In this document: positions 53,745-63,930 of the stretch, in pieces
Numbering within the stretch: position 1 is the first letter of the stretch
How the letters are laid out: every line of letters starts with the position of its first letter
Translations under genes and position numbers: made by a program
Notes under the pieces: generated by a model
The model's database searches: none
The model's input: the letters and a program-made list of their open reading frames with translations, nothing else
Told to the model about the DNA's origin: nothing
Assembly: GCA_944548615.1 (NCBI GenBank)
Contig: OX155972.1
Span: 11,653,161-11,717,160 of the forward strand
DNA: 64,000 nt
Origin: Micropterix aruncella
Taxonomy: Eukaryota > Arthropoda > Insecta > Lepidoptera > Micropterigidae
Reading direction: 5' to 3'

Positions 53745-55275
53745 CCCAACTCTACATAAACTAATCACAAATAAGGGCGAGTCTACGAAATTTTGGAAAA
53801 AGATTTTTCTTGACGTTTCATGAAAAAAATGGAGGGAAAATTTGAGTCAAAAATTGGAGGGAAAGCGAAAAAAAATTCTTTTCTGCTACCGTGTAAATGA
53901 AGGATAATACGTAGGTGTTGAAAACGAATAAAAAACACGGTTCGCGGGCTCAGGCGAATGAAAATGCCCCATCGAGCGGCCGGTGTCTCTTTCTCTCTTA
54001 TGTGAACGAAGAGGATGAAACGAGCTCTACGAATCATTTTCGCAGTTTTGCGAGATCGGTCCCAATTAATTCGATTCAAAGTCGTGCATGTAGGTCAGAG
54101 AAAAAATGGCCTAAGTGAACGTCAGATTTGTTCCGTAGCATATTTTGATTTTAAATGGCCTTTAATGACGTGTGTAGGATAAAAAATGCGTTTAAAACAT
54201 CGGAAAATGGCACAGGACAGGTGAGGAATAGTGTTTCTATCGCAGTGCGCCTTCAAATCGTACAATTCGGCTTGACCTAAAATTTTTTGCTGCGACGATT
54301 TCCATTTTTGTATGGAAAAAATCGTGATTCGCGGTTTTTGCCACTGTTTTGATGTGAAATTATGTATTTGTGATCATATTTAGGTGGGTTTTTGTCGATT
54401 TTAGCGGCGGAAACTTGTTAAATATGCTTGATTTCTATATAAGGTAACGCCTATTAGCCTATTTGAAACTATACACTAATGTCAAAACATTGCCCAATCT
54501 GTTGTTTTACATTTCATCGCTTCAAAATCGAATCGTGGCAGCGATTTATCGTGGTTTTCTCTATATTCCGTGTAAAATCAATGAGTTAACTATGTGTTCT
54601 ATTGTGAAATGTGTCATTGCATGTTTTTTGTTTGACATCTGGATGCACTTTTATAGCGAATTTTCTACGTTTGCATTATTAAAAATGAGAAATAATATCT
54701 GTTTATGGTGGTGTCATATTTATTTCATGATGATTGTGCGTTTTAGAATGAGAAATATGCGTTATTTGAAGTTGCAACCGCCCACACAAATTCATATCTC
54801 TCTGAAAGGATTTCCTTTCTGCTGGCATGACTCAATAAGAGTAAAATTACATCCACATGCTGATGATGGCCTCAGGGGAATTTATGTATTATTGGAACCT
54901 TTTTCATTTATAAAGAAAAATTACTTAGCCAAGGCAATGATAAAAAGTGCAAGAGTTTTATAAAATCTGATACTTTATGATCAGACAGTATTTCGGACAT
55001 AGAATGCTGGGGTAGAGTCAGCAGGCCAGACTCCCGGACACCTGGCGCTGGCATACTAGGAAAGGTGTAATTTTAATCAGTGCCCACATAGCGTTTTTGA
55101 AAAGTTGAAAATTAACGTAATATTCATCAGAACCCTGTTTTTCTGTTTGTTTTGCCGCTGCCTCACCAACTACGAGATTCAATCATTTTAATGCTAAATC
55201 TGATAGGAAATAGCCTCGGACGCGCAATATTTCGAGACATAAATTTTTTAAACTTGCATACCATGTGTATTTTTA
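53745..55275. other. No confident gene
   Basis: A 166-codon frame at 54463-54963 begins at a TTG codon and has no recognisable domain; I do not call it. ORFs near 53783-54118 on both strands are likewise unrecognised. Confidence 0.35.
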
Positions 55276-55282
55276 TTACTTT

Positions 55283-55690
55283 TTATTATTATTATTATTT
55301 GTTGATGAACTAGCAGCTTAACTCTGATGTGTTCATATCTATGAAATTCACTGGTGTTGCTGTTTCCTTTTTTTTCTTTTATATATCATTTTTTAAATAT
55401 ATATCAAGCCTATTTTTGAATGCGTTTATGGTTGGTGCTTCGATAACTTCCTCGGGCAGTTTATTCCAGCTGTTCACGATTCTGTTTGTCAGGAAGTGCT
55501 TTCTTGCTTCAGTTGAAAAGCTTGTAACGTTGAGTTTCAGGCTGTGACCTCTTAAGTGATGGTTTGAATTGAACACAAACATGCTGAGGTATGTCTCTAT
55601 GAGATCTCCTCTGTGTCTCCGTTGCTCCAGAGTTGTCAGTTTTAAGATAGTTTCATAAAATAAACTTTTAATTAAAAAAATAAGAAACAC
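55283..55690 (-). pseudogene. CR1/L2-like LINE, ORF2 C-terminus, (ATA)n tail
   Basis: The minus strand reads LTTLEQRRHRGDLIETYLSM, NHHLRGHSLKLNVTSFSTEA, RKHFLTNRIVNSWNKLPEEV and IEAPTINAFKNRLDIYLKND, stop. The R-R-x-RGDLIE-T-x-K/ RGHS-x-KL/ F-x-NR-x-x-x-WN-x-LP-x-x-V signature is typical of CR1/L2-group elements. A simple (ATA)n tail at 55283-55298 marks the 3' end. 5' truncated. Confidence 0.83.
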
Positions 55691-56990
55691 GACTGCCAGT
55701 ACAAAAAGTTAACTATTGTATTTGTAATTATTAGAAACAATTGCTTCGCACAAAATAGCTAAATATTTTTGGAATGAACTCAATCAGATCTTTTATTTGA
55801 CACCAAACACGATACATTTATCTTATTCATTAGAATTTTGACATCTGGACAAGTTTTTATTAGACATTTGGACAGTTTAGATACCCTATGACTCTCGGGA
55901 TGACAATGATTCTAATAATACCACACACTTCCAAATCGGTTTAAGCCTTTAGAAGTTATGGTGGAATAAAGAAATGGAAAACATACATACATAAACCCTG
56001 AACACATTGGGCCCGATTGCGTTTCTTTGTAAACTGAAACTAAAATTAGTCCAAGCGAACGAGACAGAGCAATATGTTAGAGCGGAATATGAAACGAACG
56101 ATCGTCGATAAATACTACCTGCCGAACTTATACTCGTCTGAATAAATTCGAGCATAGTTCGTGCGGTTTAAGATTTGACCTTGGCGGGCATTTTTAACCC
56201 CTTGAGTGGCAAACGGGACAACTGTCCCGCAATTGAAATTACCGTACAGCGGTCAATTATTTACTCTTGATACCTCACATAAATCATACGGCCTGTGGTA
56301 TGTGCGAAAAGAGGAGAAGATTCTCTGTCGTTAACTCGTTGGTTCATTATTTTTCATACAGTCGCCATTTTTTAGTCTATGATTGAACCAAACCAAACCA
56401 AAAACTTCAATATTCATGTTGATTTTCAACACCGAATATTTTTTTATTTTTGTATGGGTATAAGTAAAACGAAGTCATAGGTTGAATGAAGCATATTATA
56501 ATTATTATAAAAGTATTCACAATTTCTTGCATAGGCTGATTTATTTCCAGAAAAAAACAGAAATGTTGGACAAGGCAGTTTCTTTTCTGTACCACAACTT
56601 TGACAGATAATTCTGAATAATGCTTATTATTTTACAAAACGACGTTACACGTATCTAATAGCAAATTTCAACAGGAACATAAAACAGGTCTTCTTTATAC
56701 GATCCATATAGTCGTTTCGAAGTAATCGTCGTTTTTCTGAAACGCTATATTTTTGTTGTGATGTATTCTTCTTCTTCGCGTTCTCTAAGAGAAACTACAA
56801 TTCAAACGTCAGCGCTCGAGGTATTAATGCGAAAAAGTGATAACCGGTCATCTCACACTCCGCTCTAGCGTATTACCCTGTCTTGTTCACACGGACTAAT
56901 TTCCGATTTTAGTTCACGAAGAAACGCAATCGAGCCCATTACATTCCTTTTTGTTGGACAGGCATGTAAAATCTAACTTAACCTACTGCC
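55675..56990 (+). repeat. Dispersed repeat family B, copy carrying a TIR element
   Basis: AACACGACTGCCAGTACA, GGAATGAACTCAATCAGATC, GACATTTGGACAGTTTAG, CCACACACTTCCAAATCGG and TGGTGGAATAAAGAAATGG follow family B to ACACATT. After the TIR element it resumes ATTACATTCCTTTTTGTTGG. Confidence 0.75.
56009..56937. mobile_element. TIR element (family E), 929 bp, ATT target duplication
   Basis: The left end is GGGCCCGATTGCGTTTCTTT; the right end, reversed, is GGGCTCGATTGCGTTTCTTC. Similarity continues about 90 bp (TAGTCC, GAACGAGACAG, TAGAGCGGA). ATT flanks both sides, and the unoccupied site is at 36988-36990 in the other family B copy. A second copy is 62303-63581. No transposase is seen. Confidence 0.82.
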
Positions 56991-57076
56991 ATATAGGTTT
57001 TTTATAACTATTATTAAATAGTTTATTTAATATTATAATAATATAGTAAACTATATTATAATAAAACTATTATTAA

Positions 57077-57382
57077 CCCGTTGAGTATGATACGACCAAA
57101 TCTGGTTGTGAAACAATTATCCGTTGAATATGATACGACCAGATCTGGTTCCGCGTTTTTTTCACTTCTTTGACGTTCTCATATTTATTCATAATTATCT
57201 AATTGTTTTACAAAATGATATTTCAATATTCTATATTCGAAATTTCAATGCAATCATTGTGCAGTTGTTCTTTTTATGATTGGTGTAGTAGTTTCGTAGT
57301 TATAGTACTTTAAGGTCGATGTCGCCGAAAATCCTGCAAAAGAGACAGATGCATCCATGAAAATACCCATTTACTCCAAGGG
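57077..57382. mobile_element. 306-bp piggyBac-like MITE
   Basis: TTAA at 57073-57076 and 57383-57386. The ends are CCCGTTGAGTATGATACGAC and, reversed, CCCTTGGAGTAAATGGG. It contains CGACCAGATCTGG-type palindromic motifs. A second copy starts at 63931. Confidence 0.8.
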
Positions 57383-57546
57383 TTAAAAGAAAACTAGCTT
57401 ATCCTACCGAAATGTAGGTGTTTGACGCTTCTTTAATTGCCTAATATCTCGCTTATTTATTGAGGACGAATAAAGATTATTGCTGTTAGATGATTGCATA
57501 AATACATTGTTTTGGTGGCAAATAATACTTTAGCATCTATGAAAAT

Positions 57547-58427
57547 CAGGGTTGGCTTGATTTTCCCCAACCCGAAAAAACCCACTGGTTTAAATTGGGT
57601 AAAACCCACCTGAAAAAACCCGAGGGTTTTTGACGAATGTGGGTTTTTGAAAAAAATACTTGTTTATAATAATTAAATCAAAGAACGGATATAGCATTTA
57701 TATTATATTTTATCAAAAAGAAAAAAAAGGATGTATTTGTGACACACCCAGTCTGTTCCGTAATTTACTCCAGACCATTCCAAATGTTAAAAAGTCTTTC
57801 AATTGATGCAGAACTGGCCGGACAAGTGTAATGCCGACTACTTTTGGCATGATTTATAAGATGACTTATGGATAATATTGTGGATACGTGGATAGGCAGC
57901 AGAAGATGCAAAAACACAGTAGAACACTCGACTTGATTTATTACAAAAGTATTACAATACTCTTCAAGCGACAAAGACCCTTCAAATACACGCTTCAATT
58001 TACACTATTTAGTTCTAAAATCGTTTGCACTACTACTCAATACTTTCGCGCCGAAACGCTGCCAGCACTACTACTCAATACTTTCGCGCCGAAACAGCGC
58101 CACTAGCCGTTGTTAGTGTTAACTCTTATCCTGTTGTGAAAATAAAAGTAGTCTCCCCGGCAACTGACAATAACGATTTTCGGAGGAATTCCCTTCATGG
58201 TATTGTTACAACTTTATTCAGTAGTAAATAGATTTGGATTGGGAGAAAGAAATGCAATAAAATGGTAATAAAATAAAATGTAAAATTAAAATATATTAAT
58301 TTCAAAATTCTCATTAACTCCGAAAAAACCCGAAATTCCCCAAAAAAGCCCGAAAATCCCCGAAAAAACCCGAAATAACCCAGTGGGCATATATTTTTTG
58401 ATAAAACCCGGGTTTTTGCCAACCCTG
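57547..58427 (-). mobile_element. hAT element remnant, 881 bp, perfect 8-bp target duplication
   Basis: ATGAAAAT flanks both ends (57539-57546 and 58428-58435). The TIR is CAGGGTTGGC. Sub-terminal regions are rich in AACCCGAAAA and ACCCG runs. The minus strand retains the end of the transposase. Confidence 0.88.
57765..57998 (-). pseudogene. hAT transposase C-terminal fragment
   Basis: In the last part the minus strand reads INHAKSSRHYTCPASSASIE RLFNIWNGLE, stop. PASSAS-x-ER-x-FS is the signature of the hAT C-terminal dimerisation domain. The upstream residues of the ORF are less conserved. It lies between the two TIRs of the 881-bp element, so the copy is an internal deletion product. A 38-bp direct duplication (CACTACTACTCAATACTTTC) at 58027-58103 lies beside it. 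Confidence 0.7.
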
Positions 58428-58596
58428 ATGAAAATTGCGTTTTTTGATTTGAAAAAATTATTGAGACATTTCTTTGCACGGGCGAACCAACAACTCGAGA
58501 CGATTTTGGCTATATTAGGGAAGTGTTTTACAGGTACCTAAAAATCATTTTATACTCGAACAAGATTAGCCTTTTGTACTCAAGCAGTGCCGCTAT

Positions 58597-58690
58597 GGCG
58601 CCCGGGCAGTTTATTGCGTCCATTGCTATGGCACCTGGACGCCTTAGCGGCGCCGCTCAAGTGGATGCAATAAACTGCCCGGGCTCCGTA
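58597..58690. repeat. Imperfect palindrome with GCCCGGGCAG arms
   Basis: GCCCGGGCAGTTTATTGCGT CCA on the left pairs with TGGATGCAATAAACTGCCCG GGC on the right; arms are about 31 bp. The right arm recurs at 61473-61512 (TGGACGCAATAACCTGCCCG). Just outside the left TIR of the DD81E transposon. Confidence 0.8.
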
Positions 58691-58705
58691 GCCACAATAT
58701 ACCTA

Positions 58706-58760
58706 CTATAGTACGGCCATTATCAACGTGCACTTGGAGTCATAAATCATTAGGCCGGAC
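58706..58760 (+). repeat. Left TIR
   Basis: CTATAGTACGGCCATTATCA..GGCCGGAC; 49 of 55 bases match the reverse of the right TIR. Confidence 0.92.
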
Positions 58761-59196
58761 CTCTCGCTCACACTCGCTGTCTTTCGCTCGCACTATGGGG
58801 ATGCGTGTTTTAAAAATAATAATAGCAGTATCGATGTATCGATGGAATATCGATGGATTATGATGGATCGATGGTTGGATCGATAAAGATGACAAGAGAT
58901 ATCGATGGATATTATAGATTATGATGAAAATTTTCGATGGGTTATTTGTAATAATTGGTTTAGTTAGTTTTAAACTCATTTATTAAGAAAAATTTTCATA
59001 AATACAAACTAACGTATACATGCAACAATAAAGTGAAATAAAAGTGTAAAGAATATTAAAAAAATATTTACATTAACCTAAATCTTATCTTAAAATGTAA
59101 CATGAAACTAAGTACTAAATATTACAAATTACATTTTAACAAAAAATACAATTATAGGTTGGTCAGGCTAAAAAAATATATCAAAAAAGCTATATT

Positions 59197-60594
59197 TTAC
59201 TCGTCATCTGAACTGCTGTCGCTGCTATCTTGTAGATTTATAACCAAACGGTGCTGGTCTCTGTAAATATATTTTTCAAAATCAGCTCTTTGCAGATCTT
59301 CCGCGTGTTTAACACACTTGGCCCAATTTTCCTGTGTAACATTTTCGACGGCTTCGTGAAACAATTTCTCGACATCTGCTAAATTAAACGTATTGTTCTT
59401 CGAAGCGACTTCTCCTTTAACCTGAGCCCAGATGAGCTCAATAGGATTATATTGACAGTGGTATGGTGGTAAGCGTATCAATTCGTGTCCTAATTCGTTT
59501 GCCAATTGATCCAAAGCATACACTTTCGAAGGATTACTTGCTTTCACCTTACGTATTAACTCCTCTACAATCTCGGTACTTTCAAAAGCAATGTTTTTTT
59601 TTCTCGACCATTCTTGTATTTCTGCTTTCTTCGTTTTTGAATTAGGTATCTTTTCGAGCTGAACTGAATGGTAACTTGCGTTATCGACGATAATAATGGA
59701 TGGCTCTTCGAGTACTTTTAAAAAACGTTCGAACCACTCCATATATGTGTCACCATTCATTTCTGTATGATAGTCTAAGTTCTTAGATTTCACCGCTCTA
59801 AACAACAATTTAGCCTCTGGAACGAAACCAGTCCTTGCAGACCCAGCATGACAAAGAATAAGTCTAGATCCCTTTACGGTTTTCTGGTTCTTAAATCCAC
59901 CTTCGTCGTTTTCGTCGTGCCACATACGTCTTCTTGAATGATTCTGGTTAACCCAGGTCTCATCGATGTAAAATCGGGATCGAGAATCATTGGTGGTAAT
60001 TAAGTTGTGCATTTTTCTTAAAAATTCCATTCTGGCACACTTAATGTCACTCCTTTTTATTAAATATTTCCATCCGTCGTCGCCATTTCGATATTTGTAA
60101 CCTATACCCTGCAAAATGGTTTTCATGGAACTTTTCCCGCATTTAAATCCAGGTATGGCATCCTGAAATTTGTTGAGTATATTGTCCACTGTAGGATATT
60201 CTCCGTTATCATAATATGATGTGATGATACGTCTCAGCACATCGATGTCGAAGTTATCTAAATTGGTTACAGTTGCCGGCTTCTTAAACGTCTCTCTTGG
60301 TGTAGTAGGAAGCCCTGATTGTAAAACTTCTTGTTTTATTTTTTTGACAGTCCGCAAAGATACTCCACAAATTGACGCCGTCAGCTCTTGAGGTTTATTA
60401 AGATTGATGACAGAAATTTTTGCTGGGTCTCTTTTAAGTTCGTCAAAAAATGTCAAAACGTTATGGATAAGACACCGAGTTTGTATGTTAATATCGCCCT
60501 TCAACTTTAGTAATTCCACGTTACAAAATAATGTCTCCATTGATGGTTGTAAATCCTCCTTAGTTGCACTGTTAGAAATTATACTGCACCGCAC
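59197..60594 (-). CDS. DDE transposase, IS630-Tc1-mariner superfamily, ~DD81E
   Basis: 465 codons, intact, ATG at 60594, stop at 59197. About residues 60-100 look like a helix-turn-helix (KPQELTASICGVSLRTVKKI). A second small DNA-binding segment is at 110-175 (DIDVLRRIITSYYDNGEYPT). The catalytic domain has FYIDETWVN (D211), IIIVDNASYH (D304) and QYNPIELIWAQ (E386). 81 residues lie between D304 and E386, against 34-41 in common Tc1 and mariner families. The extra loop includes KIPNSKTKKAEIQEW and is preserved. The C-terminus is acidic (DSSDSSSDDE). From memory, a DD82E group named Sailor has been described at the base of this superfamily; this protein may belong there or to a relative. It would cut at TIRs and insert into TA. 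Start choice: first ATG, with no family-like residues upstream. All three acidic residues are present, so activity is plausible. Confidence 0.9.
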   Translation of the reverse strand: MRCSIISNSATKEDLQPSMETLFCNVELLKLKGDINIQTRCLIHNVLTFFDELKRDPAKISVINLNKPQELTASICGVSLRTVKKIKQEVLQSGLPTTPRETFKKPATVTNLDNFDIDVLRRIITSYYDNGEYPTVDNILNKFQDAIPGFKCGKSSMKTILQGIGYKYRNGDDGWKYLIKRSDIKCARMEFLRKMHNLITTNDSRSRFYIDETWVNQNHSRRRMWHDENDEGGFKNQKTVKGSRLILCHAGSARTGFVPEAKLLFRAVKSKNLDYHTEMNGDTYMEWFERFLKVLEEPSIIIVDNASYHSVQLEKIPNSKTKKAEIQEWSRKKNIAFESTEIVEELIRKVKASNPSKVYALDQLANELGHELIRLPPYHCQYNPIELIWAQVKGEVASKNNTFNLADVEKLFHEAVENVTQENWAKCVKHAEDLQRADFEKYIYRDQHRLVINLQDSSDSSSDDE

Positions 60595-61162
60595 TGCTCG
60601 ACAGACAAACTCTAACTGACTGCCGGCAAACTACAATTGATTACAGAGCTACATTTAATTAGGTGACAATGACACAAATGCTTGAATTTGGTCGTTAAAT
60701 ATTTTGCAATCGCTACTTTTATCTATCAGAATATTTCAATTCATCAGTTATGTATTTCGCAACACTGTAATGTATTGGCTTAGTCATTATTGATTTCTCT
60801 TGAATTCCCTTTATTCCCTGAAAACTCATTATAATGATAGTGATGAAAGCGACACGAAGAATTTCAATTTTAATGCCATTTAAAATACCAAATCAAGAAA
60901 CTCCACATTAAAAAAATGGTTAAAAAAACGATTTCTATAAAAAAATCCCGATGTATTTTTGTACGACATTCTAAATAATAAATATTTTTCATTTTGTTCG
61001 GCAACATTATAGGGAATTAAATAATGTAAGAAGTATAAATGTAAGCAATGATACAATGTCTACTCAACTACACATAAGTTTTTAAGAGAATAAATTATTT
61101 TATTTGATTTGAGTAAATTATCGATAAGCAACGTCGACTTGTTGGACATCCTTACGCGCGTC

Positions 61163-61217
61163 GTCCGGCCTAATGCTTTATGACTTCAGGTGCACATTGA
61201 TATTGGCCGTACAATAG
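61163..61217 (-). repeat. Right TIR
   Basis: Reversed it reads CTATTGTACGGCCAATATCA..GGCCGGAC, the partner of 58706-58760. Confidence 0.92.
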
Positions 61218-61388
61218 TAGCTTTACTCTCGAGCTACAGGGCATTGCTGGAAGAGAGTGCAAGGAATGTGGGCAGAGAGGTGCGTCCTGACGAACGCCTT
61301 TAGTTAGCATTGCGCGCAGGTAAAGGCTGGTGACATTTTTGAACGTTTGGCTGTCTGCGTGTGCTGAGTAGCGGGACATCTGGCGTCC

Positions 61389-61515
61389 ATATCCGAGCCC
61401 TTACGACTCGTGACGTATTCGCTTTGGCTTCAATTTTATTCTAAGAGAAGCTACTCTCTGGTATACTGTGCCGTAGAGCGGCTTGAGTGGACGCAATAAC
61501 CTGCCCGGGCGCCGT
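61389..61515 (+). repeat. Dispersed repeat pair next to a GCCCGGGC arm
   Basis: 61389-61475 matches 33470-33553 (CATATCCGAGCCCTTACGAC, TTCTAAGAGAAGCTACTCTC). 61473-61512 matches the right arm of the 58597 palindrome. Confidence 0.7.
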
Positions 61516-61519
61516 AGCG

Positions 61520-62300
61520 GAGCTGCTCGATTACAAAGGGGCAATCTGTTTCTTCTGTTTTTTCTGCCGATAATTGATAAATAATCCGGACAACAATCGA
61601 TGATTCCGATTGATTGGAAAAACACAAATAATCGTATTGTAACCATTATCGGTTACATCCCTACAAATTTCCATAGGGACGGCTTATCAAACTGATTTAT
61701 ATAAATTATTAAAATAAAAACACAACTAAACATGTCTATTGATCGTTTTTTAGAATACATTGCTCTCTGGAAGTATTTGGTCTACGGGTGAAAGCAAGGC
61801 GTCCACATCATCTGGAAGCATGATTTCCGATCACATTTCTGACGATGGTGATGATAATTTAGTCAACGACATCATCACCAGAGTGCTAGACGATACGACA
61901 CATCATGTAGTCGGCGATATTGACAGGTGAGAATCTTTGATTTCTTCTTCTTTTTCACACGGAATCAGAGCACAACAGCTGTGAACGGAATCAGGAACAT
62001 AATTCATATTAGTCTTTATTATTTCTTAGTCTTTTATAATTCCTTATCGTAATTATAAAAAAAAGTTAAAACCTATATGTTAAAACAGGTGGTGCAAAAT
62101 TAATCGTCCATTTTTTTTTCAATAATGTTTTCTCATTTTTTTTTCTTATTATGAATTTTACTATTTTTTTACTAATTTATAATATTTTTTTCTAATTAAG
62201 TAATTTTTACTAATTATGATTGAGGTACGACGCCATTTGCAAAAATTATAACATCTTCCGGTAGGGTGATTAATTTTGCACTATCTTGTATAATCATTCA
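61520..62300. other. AT-rich, no confident gene
   Basis: 61790-61930 reads TSSGSMISDHISDDGDDNLV NDI in one frame and ends in AGGTGAGA, which could be a donor. No family is recognised and it is too short to call. Confidence 0.3.
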
Positions 62301-62511
62301 TTGTTCTCGATTGCGTTTCTTGCGTTTCTTCTTTGTAAAATCGGAAATTAGTTCGAGGGAACGAGACAGGTCAATACGCTAGAGCGGAATGTGAAATGAA
62401 CGGTTGTCACTTTTTCGCTTTGAAACTACACACCAAAGATAAAGCATCTGAATCTAACACCTCACAAAATGTGTTTAAATTTATTCGGACAAGTGTAACT
62501 TCAACAGGTAG

Positions 62512-63250
62512 TTTTTTTTTTTATTTTTTTTTTTTTTTATTTAGGTAAAAAACAGTCATAACCAATTGTTTTAATTTGTTTTAACAAATACACTTAAACA
62601 AATAGACCTACATTACCATTAATTTTAACAAAACTTGTAAATGTAGCCACAACAATGTAAATTTCTAGTCGGATCGAACTATTTTCATTTAGTACGAGTA
62701 CCTAAATTATTAGCTGTAAACTAAAACTAATGCAACAACAAATCACTCAATTGTTTCCTAAAAGTAATTAATGACACTGAGAATATATCTATGTCGTTCA
62801 AAACTTCATTATAACACATGCAAGCGCGTCTGAAGAAGGTATTTTTTGCGTAGTTTGAATGAAAAGAGGGAATATAGAAAGTATCTTTTGAACGTGAGGA
62901 GGAAGACTGCGGGATTTTAAAAAGATTTTTTTCCAAAAGGGGTGCAGAGTTGATGTGGTTATGAATAATTTTATATAAGAAAATGCTGTCTAAGAATTTT
63001 CGTCTTGAATACAGAAAATGCATTTTGTGTGTTGTTACTCTCTCTGCGTAGTCGGTGCAGAGGCTACCTGTCCGAAAGTCCAATGATTTTAAACATTTCT
63101 TTTGTACCCTCTCAATCCTATCTACGTGAACAGCATACTGGGGACTCCAAACTACACTTGCGAATTCTAGGACACTACGAACAAATGCATTGTAGAGTAT
63201 TTTAATGGTGTTGCCTCTGGTAAAAGGTTTACTTATGCGCAGAATCAGTC
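62512..63250 (-). pseudogene. Jockey/CR1-type LINE 3' part
   Basis: The minus-strand frame (63083-62727, with more upstream in another frame) reads MDFRTGSLCTDYAERVTTHK, MHFLYSRRKFLDSIFLYKII, HNHINSAPLLEKNLFKIPQS, FFRRACMCYNEVLND and LITFRKQLSDLLLH, stop. This is the L-x-x-RR-x-x-D-x-x-FLYK-I-x-N-x-x-x-S block and tail of LINE ORF2. Upstream, to about 63250, RT thumb residues are still readable (SSPQYAVHVDRIERVQKK). A long A-rich tail (T-run 62512-62541 on the plus strand) marks the 3' end. Confidence 0.75.
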
Positions 63251-63284
63251 CGAGTTGTTTAAAAGCCTTAGCTACGATCTTATC

Positions 63285-63480
63285 AATGTTTATTTATTTA
63301 TTTATTTATTAATTTACAATAACTTTATAATTATGTCATATACACACCATTAACATACTATGGTTGAGTTGGGAGAGATTGAGCACTTCCTATGGTGAAA
63401 ATGTCTATCCGCATTCCTAACTAGGTCAGAGACCCGTATCTAGGGATGCTGCTTTTTGTTTAAGTGAAGCTACGATCTTC
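63285..63480. other. (ATTT)n tract and LINE-like sequence
   Basis: (TTTA)n at 63290-63310 followed by AT-rich sequence, possibly another minus-strand LINE tail inside the family E element. Confidence 0.35.
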
Positions 63481-63584
63481 ATCAACGTTAGTACGTTTCA
63501 TATTCTACTCTAAAGTATTGCTCTATCTCGTTCGCTTGAACTAATTTCAGTTTTAGTTCACAAAGAAACGCAATCAGGCCCACT

Positions 63585-63880
63585 ATATAGTATTAGATTG
63601 ATCAACTTAATACTATGAGTTGGCGACCCTGGAAAAATTTAGTTGGCGCTGATAGCATTGAGGGCAAATTTATAGCAAAATAAATTGCTATCTATAATAT
63701 TATTGATAATGAAGGTCTGATTGAGTACATTCCGGAAATATACATGTATCTATATGGATTAATCATAAATATTTCATTAAAAAATCGTAATTAAAATAAT
63801 TATAAATACTTAATAGTTGGCGTTCTGTAACGGTATTCGTGTTTTTTATTCTTTTAAATATATTTATTTGTTACCGGTTA
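63585..63880 (-). repeat. Family B copy showing the empty mariner site
   Basis: On the minus strand: AACACGAATACCGTTACAGA, TATTTATAATTATTTTAATT ACG, TTTTTTAATGAAATATTTAT GATT, ATATAGATACATGTATATTT CCGGAATGTACTCAA. The TA at 63770-63771 corresponds to the point where the mariner 35490-36701 sits in the other copy. Confidence 0.75.
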
Positions 63881-63930
63881 ATATTAATATTAACAGGTAA
63901 AAACCTTGAGATGTTCGAAATATCCCTTAA

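Larger units (their letters stand above)
58706..61217 (-). mobile_element. Complete Tc1/mariner-superfamily transposon (about DD81E, Sailor-like)
   Basis: TIRs of 55 bp (58706-58760 and 61163-61217) align without gaps and differ at 6 positions. Both start CTAT[A/T]GTACGGCCA and end ATTAGGCCGGAC. TA flanks both sides (58704-58705 and 61218-61219). The 2512-bp element encodes one intact transposase. No internal insertion or frameshift was seen. Noncoding sequence left of the ORF includes GATGGAT-like repeats (58830-58920). Confidence 0.9.
62303..63581. mobile_element. Family E TIR element, second copy, containing a LINE
   Basis: The left end is CTCGATTGCGTTTCTT with TAGTTCGAGGGAACGAGACA G and AGAGCGGAATGTGAAA. 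The right end, reversed, is GGGCCTGATTGCGTTTCTTT with CTCGTTCGCTTGAACTAATT on the plus strand. Same TIRs as 56009-56937. The flanking target duplication is not clear here. Confidence 0.72.

Noticed and set aside
54463..54963. 166-codon plus-strand ORF
   Set aside because: It opens with TTG, has no recognisable domain and its hydrophobic content follows the AT-rich composition. No splice or promoter support.
61790..61930. Possible exon (SSGSMISDHISDDGDDNLV) with donor-like GTGAGA
   Set aside because: Short, low-complexity acidic peptide, with no acceptor or family evidence.
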